Assembly (NCBI GenBank): GCA_016711875.1
Contig: JADJSD010000003.1
Coordinates: 992,001-1,056,000, forward strand
Direction of reading: 5' to 3'
DNA: 64,000 nt
Source of the DNA: Betaproteobacteria bacterium
Lineage (GTDB): Bacteria > Pseudomonadota > Gammaproteobacteria > Burkholderiales > Usitatibacteraceae
The notes beneath the pieces were generated by a model, which was given only the letters and a program-made list of their open reading frames with translations, did not search any database and was not told the DNA's origin. Each line of letters begins with the position of its first letter. Position 1 is the first letter of the stretch. This document shows positions 58,223 to 64,000 of this stretch, piece by piece. The position numbers and the translations under genes are program-made.

Positions 58223-60528
58223 CGCTTGCCCTTCTTGCCGCGCCCGCCATCCGTGTTCCGCGTGTCGATGCGGGTGTGCTTCTTGTCCTGGTCGCGCGGC
58301 TTCTGCACCGCCACCGGCACGGCGTGGGGCAGTTCGCCCTCGCGCGCCACGGCGACGGGGCCGCCGTCCACGAGCACGAAGTCGATCTTGGAGGCCTCGA
58401 GATCCACGCGAACCACCCGCACCTTCACGCGGGCGCCGAGCTGGTAGCGCACGCCCGTGCGTTCGCCGCGCAGCAAGTGGCGCTGCGCGTCGTACTGGAA
58501 GTAGTCGGTTCCCAGGTCCGAGATGTGCACCAGGCCGTCGATGTAGAGCTCGTCGAGCGTGACGAAGATGCCGAAGCCCGCGACGCCGCTCACGGTGCCC
58601 TCGAACTCGTCGCCCACGTGGTCCTGCATGAAGTAGCACTTGAGCCAGGCGTCGACGTCGCGCGTGGCGTCGTCGGCGCGCCGCTCGGTCTCCGAGCAGT
58701 GCACGCCGAGCGAGGGCCAGTCGCCCGCGTCGTACGTCGTGCCCGCGAGCACCGCCTTGATGGCGCGGTGGATCACGAGGTCCGGGTAGCGGCGGATCGG
58801 CGACGTGAAGTGCGCGTAGCCCTCGTAGGCGAGACCGAAGTGGCCCACGTTCTCGGGGCTGTAGACCGCCTGGCGCAGCGAGCGCAGCATCACCGTCTGC
58901 AGGAGCCCGGCAAAGGGCTTGTCCTTGATGCGGGTGAGAAGCGCGGCGTAATCCTTCGCATGGGGCTCGTCGCCTCCGCCGAGGGAAAGGCCGAAGTCCT
59001 TGAGCATCGAGCGCAGGGCCTCGAGCTTCTCCGGCGTGGGCCCCTCGTGGATGCGATAGAGGGCGGGGTGCCCGGCCGCGATCAGGAAATCCGAGGCGCA
59101 CACGTTGGCCGCCAGCATGCATTCCTCGATGAGGCGGTGCGCGTCGTTGCGCTGCACGCGCACGATGCGCTCGATCTTGCCCTTCTCGTCGAAGATCATC
59201 TGCGTCTCGACGGAATCGAAATCGATCGCGCCGCGCTTGGCTCTCGCGCCCAGCAGCGCCTTGAACACGACGTACAGTTCCTCGAGCGAGGGGACGAGCG
59301 CCGCGGGCACGGGCGGATCGGCCTCGCGACCTTCGAGCACCGCCGCGACGCGCGTGTAGGTGAGGCGCGCGTGCGAGTGGATGACGGCGTTGTAGAACTG
59401 GTACTGGCGGACGGCGCCGCTCGGGCCGACCTCCATCTCGCACACCATCACGAGGCGGTCGACTTCCGGCTTGAGCGAGCACAGCTCGTTCGAGAGCCCC
59501 TCGGGGAGCATCGGGATGACGCGGCGCGGGAAGTAGACGGAATTGCCGCGCTCGCGCGATTCGCGGTCGAGCGCGTCGCCCGGGCGCACGTAGTGGCTCA
59601 CGTCGGCGATGGCGACCCAGAGGCGGTGCCCCTTGCCCTTGGCCAAAGGCTCGCAACAGACGGCATCGTCGAAGTCCTTGGCGGTCTCGCCGTCGATGGT
59701 GACGAAGGGGAGCGAACGCAGGTCCTTGCGGCCCTTGATGTCCTTCGCCGTCACCTTGTCGCCGTGCTTCGAGGCGAGCTGCTCGGCTTCCTTCGAGAAG
59801 ACGTGCGGGAGATCGTGCTTCCGGAGCGCGATCTCGATCTCCATGCCGGGGTCGGCGTAGTTGCCCAGGATCTCGACCACCCGCGCGATGGGCTCGGACT
59901 GCGGCGAAGGCTGCTGGAGGATCTCGGCCACGACCACCTGGCCGTGCTTCGCGCCCTTCGAGCCGTCCGGGGGGACGAGGAAATCCTGCGCGATGCGCTT
60001 GTCCTCGGCCATGATGAACATGACGCCCTGCTCGACGAAGAGCCGGCCGACCACCTGCTGGTGGGCGCGCTCGAGCACCTCGACGATGGAGCCTTCGCTG
60101 CGGCCGCGGCGGTCCACGCCCGTCACGCGGGCGAGCACGATGTCGCCGTGCAGGGCCTTGTGCATCTGCTTGGCGGCGAGGAACAGGTCCGCGCCGCCGT
60201 CCTCGGGCTTCAGGAACCCGTAGCCGTCCGGGTGGCCGATGACGCGGCCCTTCACCAGGCCGGCCTTGTCGGCCACGAGGATCGCGCCGCGGCGGTTCCT
60301 CATGACCTGGCCTTCGCGCTCCATGGCCGCGAGGCGGCGGGAGAAGGCCTCCAACTCGTGGGAATCGATGCCGAGGGTGGCCGCGAGGGTGTCCTCGGCG
60401 AGCGGCACGCCCTCGCGGGCCATGACCTCGAGAATCATCTCGCGGCTGGGCAGGGGGTGCTCGTACTTGGCGGCTTCACGCGCGTGATGCGGGTCGGCCT
60501 GCCTTAGGTTCTTGGTTTTGCTGGACAA
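58219..60528 (-). CDS. rnr: Ribonuclease R
   Basis: 769 residues, RNB-family 3'-5' exoribonuclease that degrades structured RNA. The N-terminal helix-turn-helix (SREMILEVMAREGVPLAEDTL) and cold-shock domains lead to the RNB catalytic core with DGETAKDFDDAVCCE (metal-binding Asp cluster) and HFTSPIRRYPDLVIHRAIK. The S1 domain (EFEGTVSGVAGFGIFVTLDEL) and a basic tail close the protein. Length is normal. The ATG at 60528 lies inside the promoter of the divergent tRNA-Leu gene, so expression of the two may interfere. Confidence 0.96.
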   Translation of the reverse strand: MSSKTKNLRQADPHHAREAAKYEHPLPSREMILEVMAREGVPLAEDTLAATLGIDSHELEAFSRRLAAMEREGQVMRNRRGAILVADKAGLVKGRVIGHPDGYGFLKPEDGGADLFLAAKQMHKALHGDIVLARVTGVDRRGRSEGSIVEVLERAHQQVVGRLFVEQGVMFIMAEDKRIAQDFLVPPDGSKGAKHGQVVVAEILQQPSPQSEPIARVVEILGNYADPGMEIEIALRKHDLPHVFSKEAEQLASKHGDKVTAKDIKGRKDLRSLPFVTIDGETAKDFDDAVCCEPLAKGKGHRLWVAIADVSHYVRPGDALDRESRERGNSVYFPRRVIPMLPEGLSNELCSLKPEVDRLVMVCEMEVGPSGAVRQYQFYNAVIHSHARLTYTRVAAVLEGREADPPVPAALVPSLEELYVVFKALLGARAKRGAIDFDSVETQMIFDEKGKIERIVRVQRNDAHRLIEECMLAANVCASDFLIAAGHPALYRIHEGPTPEKLEALRSMLKDFGLSLGGGDEPHAKDYAALLTRIKDKPFAGLLQTVMLRSLRQAVYSPENVGHFGLAYEGYAHFTSPIRRYPDLVIHRAIKAVLAGTTYDAGDWPSLGVHCSETERRADDATRDVDAWLKCYFMQDHVGDEFEGTVSGVAGFGIFVTLDELYIDGLVHISDLGTDYFQYDAQRHLLRGERTGVRYQLGARVKVRVVRVDLEASKIDFVLVDGGPVAVAREGELPHAVPVAVQKPRDQDKKHTRIDTRNTDGGRGKKGKR

Positions 60529-60550
60529 AAAAGGGTGACCCTTCTAGAAT
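60522..60550 (+). promoter_or_regulatory. Sigma-70 promoter of tRNA-Leu
   Basis: TGGACA (60522-60527) and TAGAAT (60545-60550) are 17 bp apart, close to consensus. They point at the tRNA, which begins 44 bp after the -10. The -35 box lies within the first codons of rnr on the other strand. A GGAGA/TCTCC hairpin (60565-60581) sits in the leader. Confidence 0.65.
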
Positions 60551-60593
60551 GGCGGGCTCGGTTTGGAGATTTCAAGTCTCCTCGAAGTTCCGA

Positions 60594-60678
60594 GCCCGGA
60601 TGGCGGAATTGGTAGACGCACCAGTTTCAGGTACTGGCGGGTAACACCGTGGAGGTTCGAGTCCTCTTCCGGGCACCA
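60594..60678 (+). tRNA. tRNA-Leu (CAG)
   Basis: 85 bases including an encoded CCA end. The acceptor stem is GCCCGGA with TCCGGGC; the anticodon stem CCAGT/ACTGG encloses TTCAGGT with anticodon CAG at 60628-60630. The T-arm reads GAGGTTCGAGTCCTC. A long variable arm, typical of leucine tRNAs, lies between them. It is embedded between rnr and purA, as in other betaproteobacteria. Confidence 0.97.
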
Positions 60679-60695
60679 TGATTATCGAACGAAAG

Positions 60696-60717
60696 GCCGG
60701 CGATGAGCCGGCTTTTT
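60696..60717 (+). terminator. Rho-independent terminator after tRNA-Leu
   Basis: GCCGGC-GATGA-GCCGGC forms a 6-bp GC stem with a 5-base loop followed by TTTTT. It begins 18 bp after the tRNA and may also act on the opposing purA transcript, whose stop is at 60746. Confidence 0.85.
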
Positions 60718-60745
60718 CGTTTTCGCGGCGCCCGGCTTCGGGACC

Positions 60746-62038
<1,293 letters not shown>

Positions 62039-62042
62039 CGCT

Positions 62043-63212
62043 CTACTCGCCTTTCAGGGGAACGACCTGCCAGCGGCCGTCCTTCGATTCGAGGGTGCGG
62101 TCGCACCCCAGTTCCGCGCGCGCCGCCCGGTGCCCGGGCAGCTCCGCGATCACGATCTCGCCCGCCTCGCGCAACTTCGTCACTGCCGACTCGAGCGAGG
62201 CGTCCGCGACGCAGGGCGCGAGGATCGCCGCGCGCCGCGGCGTCGGCGCCGCCAGCGCGGCCAGTCGCCGCAGGTCGATGGTGAAGCCGGTCGCCGGGCG
62301 CGCGCGCCCGAAGGAACGCCCCACTTCGTCGTAGCGGCCGCCGCGCGCGAGCGCATCCGGCGAGCCCGACGCGAACGCCGCGAATACGACGCCGCTTTCG
62401 TAATTGAATCCGCCGAGCTCCGCGAGATCGAACGAGATCTCGAGCCCGGGCGCCGCCAGTTCCTTCGCGAGCAGCTCGAGCGCCGAAAGCGCCTCGGCGA
62501 TGGCCGCGTCCTTCGGCAGGATCTCCCGCGCCCGGGCGAGAACTTCCGGGCCGCCGCTGAGCCTGGTGAGCTGCTCGAGGAGGAGCGAGCGAGGCTCGCC
62601 CAGCTGACTCGCCATCGCGCGCACCGCCGGGCCATCCTTCTGCTGCACCGCGTGGAAGAGCGCCTCGGCGTCCTCGCGATCCAGCTTCGCCCCCTCGGCG
62701 AGCGCGCGATGGATGGCGGGATGGCCGATGTCGATGTGCACCCGGCCGAAGCCCGCCTCGCCCAGCACGCGGCCCATGAGGCGAAGCACCTCGAGGTCCG
62801 CCTCGAGGCCGGCGTGGCCGTAGAGTTCGGCGCCGAGCTGGATGGGCTCGCGCGTGGTGGTCATGCCCGCCGGCATCGTGTGCAGCACGCTGCCGCAGTA
62901 CGCGAGGCGCGTCACGCCCTCGCGATTGAGCAGGTGCGCGTCGATGCGCGCGACCTGCGGCGTGTGGTCCGCACGCACCCCGAGCTGGCGTCCCGAGAGG
63001 CGGTCGGCCAGCCGGAAGGTGGCGAGATCCAGGTCGCGCCCCGTGCCCGAGAGCAGCGATTCCGTGTACTCGAGGAGCGGGGGCTGCACCAGCTCGTAGC
63101 CGTGGGCCTCCAGCAGGTCGAGCAGGCGCCGGCGCAGCCGCTCGAGCGTGCGGGCCTCGGCCGGGAGGATGTCCTCGACGTGCTCGGGCAGGAGCCAGCG
63201 GCGTTGGGCCAT
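62043..63212 (-). CDS. hisZ: ATP phosphoribosyltransferase regulatory subunit
   Basis: 389 residues, a HisRS-like paralogue without tRNA-synthetase function; it binds short-form HisG to make an active first enzyme of histidine synthesis. It starts MAQRRWLLPEHVEDILPAEA, has the class II synthetase-like core (RADHTPQVARIDAHLL), and lacks the C-terminal anticodon domain of true HisS. The hisZ-purA neighbourhood is widespread in beta- and gammaproteobacteria and supports HisZ over HisS. Confidence 0.93.
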   Translation of the reverse strand: MAQRRWLLPEHVEDILPAEARTLERLRRRLLDLLEAHGYELVQPPLLEYTESLLSGTGRDLDLATFRLADRLSGRQLGVRADHTPQVARIDAHLLNREGVTRLAYCGSVLHTMPAGMTTTREPIQLGAELYGHAGLEADLEVLRLMGRVLGEAGFGRVHIDIGHPAIHRALAEGAKLDREDAEALFHAVQQKDGPAVRAMASQLGEPRSLLLEQLTRLSGGPEVLARAREILPKDAAIAEALSALELLAKELAAPGLEISFDLAELGGFNYESGVVFAAFASGSPDALARGGRYDEVGRSFGRARPATGFTIDLRRLAALAAPTPRRAAILAPCVADASLESAVTKLREAGEIVIAELPGHRAARAELGCDRTLESKDGRWQVVPLKGE

Positions 63213-63217
63213 GGGAT

Positions 63218-63406
63218 TCAGCTCGCGAGGACGAGGAGCGCGAGCCCCACGCCCATCGAGGCGAGCCCGGCGAAGCGCAACTGCCCGTCGCGCAGCTCGG
63301 TCAGGCTGCGGAAGGTGTCGCGCCAGAGCTTCGGCGCGAGGAAAGGCAGGATACCTTCGATCACGAGCATCAGCGCGAACGCCGTGAGCAGCACGTCCTG
63401 GAGCAC
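63218..63406 (-). CDS. DUF2065 (YjeT-like) small inner-membrane protein
   Basis: 62 residues with two hydrophobic helices (residues about 5-25 and 43-60) and the conserved middle LWRDTFRSLTELRDGQLRFAG. It is the short membrane protein that follows hflC in many proteobacteria; its function is not known. It lies 12 bp after hflC and 5 bp before hisZ. Confidence 0.9.
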   Translation of the reverse strand: MLQDVLLTAFALMLVIEGILPFLAPKLWRDTFRSLTELRDGQLRFAGLASMGVGLALLVLAS

Positions 63407-63418
63407 GAAAGCCGCGCC

Positions 63419-64000
63419 CTACTTGCCGCGGCCCGGGCTCTTCAGGTACTTGAAGAAGTCCGAGGAAGGCTCGAGCACCATGACGTCGCTCTTGTTGCGA
63501 AGCGACGCGCGGTAGGCCTCGAGACTGCGGTAGAAGCTGTAGAACTCGGGGTTCTTCCCGAAGGCCTCGGCGTAGATTCGGGTGGCCTGCGCGTCGCCCT
63601 CGCCCTTCATGCGCTGGGCGTCGCGGTAGGCCTCGGCCACGATGACCTGCTTGGCGCGGTCGGCCTCGGCCTTGATCTTCTCGCCCTCGGCGGTGCCGGT
63701 CGAGCGCAGCTCGTTCGCGACGCGCTTGCGCTCGGATTCCATGCGCCGGAAGACGTCGCTGGAGATCTCCGGCACGAGGTCCACGCGCTTGAGCCGCACG
63801 TCCACGACCTCGACGCCGATGCCCTTCACGTCCTTGTCGACCTTGTCGGCGACGGTCTCCATGATCTTGTCGCGCTCGCCCGAGACAACGTCGTGCACGG
63901 TGCGCTTGGCGAACTCGGCGCGCAGGGCGTCGTTCACCGTCTGCGAGATGCGCGCCTCGGCCGCCGTGGAGTCGCCCCGCACGGAGACGTAGTACTGGCG
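63419..64000 (-). CDS. hflC: HflC, modulator of FtsH protease (N-terminus outside window)
   Basis: About 193 C-terminal residues are present; the gene continues past the right edge. The sequence belongs to the band 7/SPFH family: VVSGERDKIMETVADKVDKD, GVEVVDVRLKRVDLVPEISS and RRMESERKRVANELRSTG, followed by the long helix with EADRAKQVIVAEAYRDAQR. HflC with HflK forms a periplasmic-facing membrane complex that restrains FtsH. hflK is expected just outside the window. Confidence 0.93.
   Translation of the reverse strand, partial: RQYYVSVRGDSTAAEARISQTVNDALRAEFAKRTVHDVVSGERDKIMETVADKVDKDVKGIGVEVVDVRLKRVDLVPEISSDVFRRMESERKRVANELRSTGTAEGEKIKAEADRAKQVIVAEAYRDAQRMKGEGDAQATRIYAEAFGKNPEFYSFYRSLEAYRASLRNKSDVMVLEPSSDFFKYLKSPGRGK

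Noticed and set aside
62043..63212. hisS (histidyl-tRNA synthetase) as identity of this gene
   Set aside because: Too short, lacks the anticodon-binding domain, and lies beside purA as HisZ does.

Overview
The window is high-GC DNA from a Gram-negative bacterium, most likely a betaproteobacterium. The basis is the housekeeping block at the right end (hflC, DUF2065, hisZ, purA, tRNA-Leu, rnr, rlmB, read leftward apart from the tRNA), an order familiar from betaproteobacteria, and an exopolysaccharide (EPS) gene set of the exosortase-A (XrtA/PEP-CTERM) type. I cannot name the genus from sequence alone.

Layout. (1) 1-1100: the tail of a surface beta-helix protein, then remnants of IS21-family and IS3-family elements. 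(2) 1686-5642: a large secreted repeat protein on the plus strand with three apparent single-base deletions. (3) 5672-14997, minus strand: a compact operon-like run of polysaccharide genes: GT2, XrtA-type deacetylase, flippase, DUF4214/beta-helix surface protein, second beta-helix protein, GT4, second deacetylase. (4) 15132-21009 and 22255-26871, plus strand: O-antigen-ligase-like polymerase, third deacetylase, a methyltransferase-like/APH-kinase fusion, membrane GT2, YdcF-like protein, GNAT/FemAB-like protein, an uncharacterised protein and two GT4s, many joined by ATGA or GTGA overlaps. A convergent GT2 lies at 21006-22058. (5) 26891-35705, minus strand: the XrtA-type EPS export and assembly set: AAA ATPase, outer-membrane barrel, tyrosine autokinase, chain-length determinant, export lipoprotein, UDP-sugar dehydrogenase, initiating sugar transferase. 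No exosortase or PEP-CTERM protein is in the window. (6) 36056-53694, plus strand: one long coupled operon of galE, a hybrid NRPS-PKS with a built-in aminotransferase, a second NRPS (C-A-PCP-C-PCP), a 46-codon ORF, a methyltransferase and three alpha/beta hydrolases. A JmjC/cupin-like protein follows convergently. (7) 54709-64000: M16 peptidase and the conserved housekeeping block.

How it fits together. Regions 3-5 encode nearly everything needed to start, extend, modify, flip, polymerise and export a surface polysaccharide. Region 6 appears to make a short beta-amino-acid-containing peptide. Its first NRPS gene overlaps galE, so peptide and sugar synthesis are probably co-expressed. This EPS-embedded NRPS-PKS is the best candidate here for an undescribed system.

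Five single-base deletions in short homopolymers break three otherwise sensible reading frames. They are either uncorrected sequencing errors or real decay, and raw reads would decide. Several -24/-12 (sigma-54-like) promoter candidates precede the surface-protein and EPS genes.
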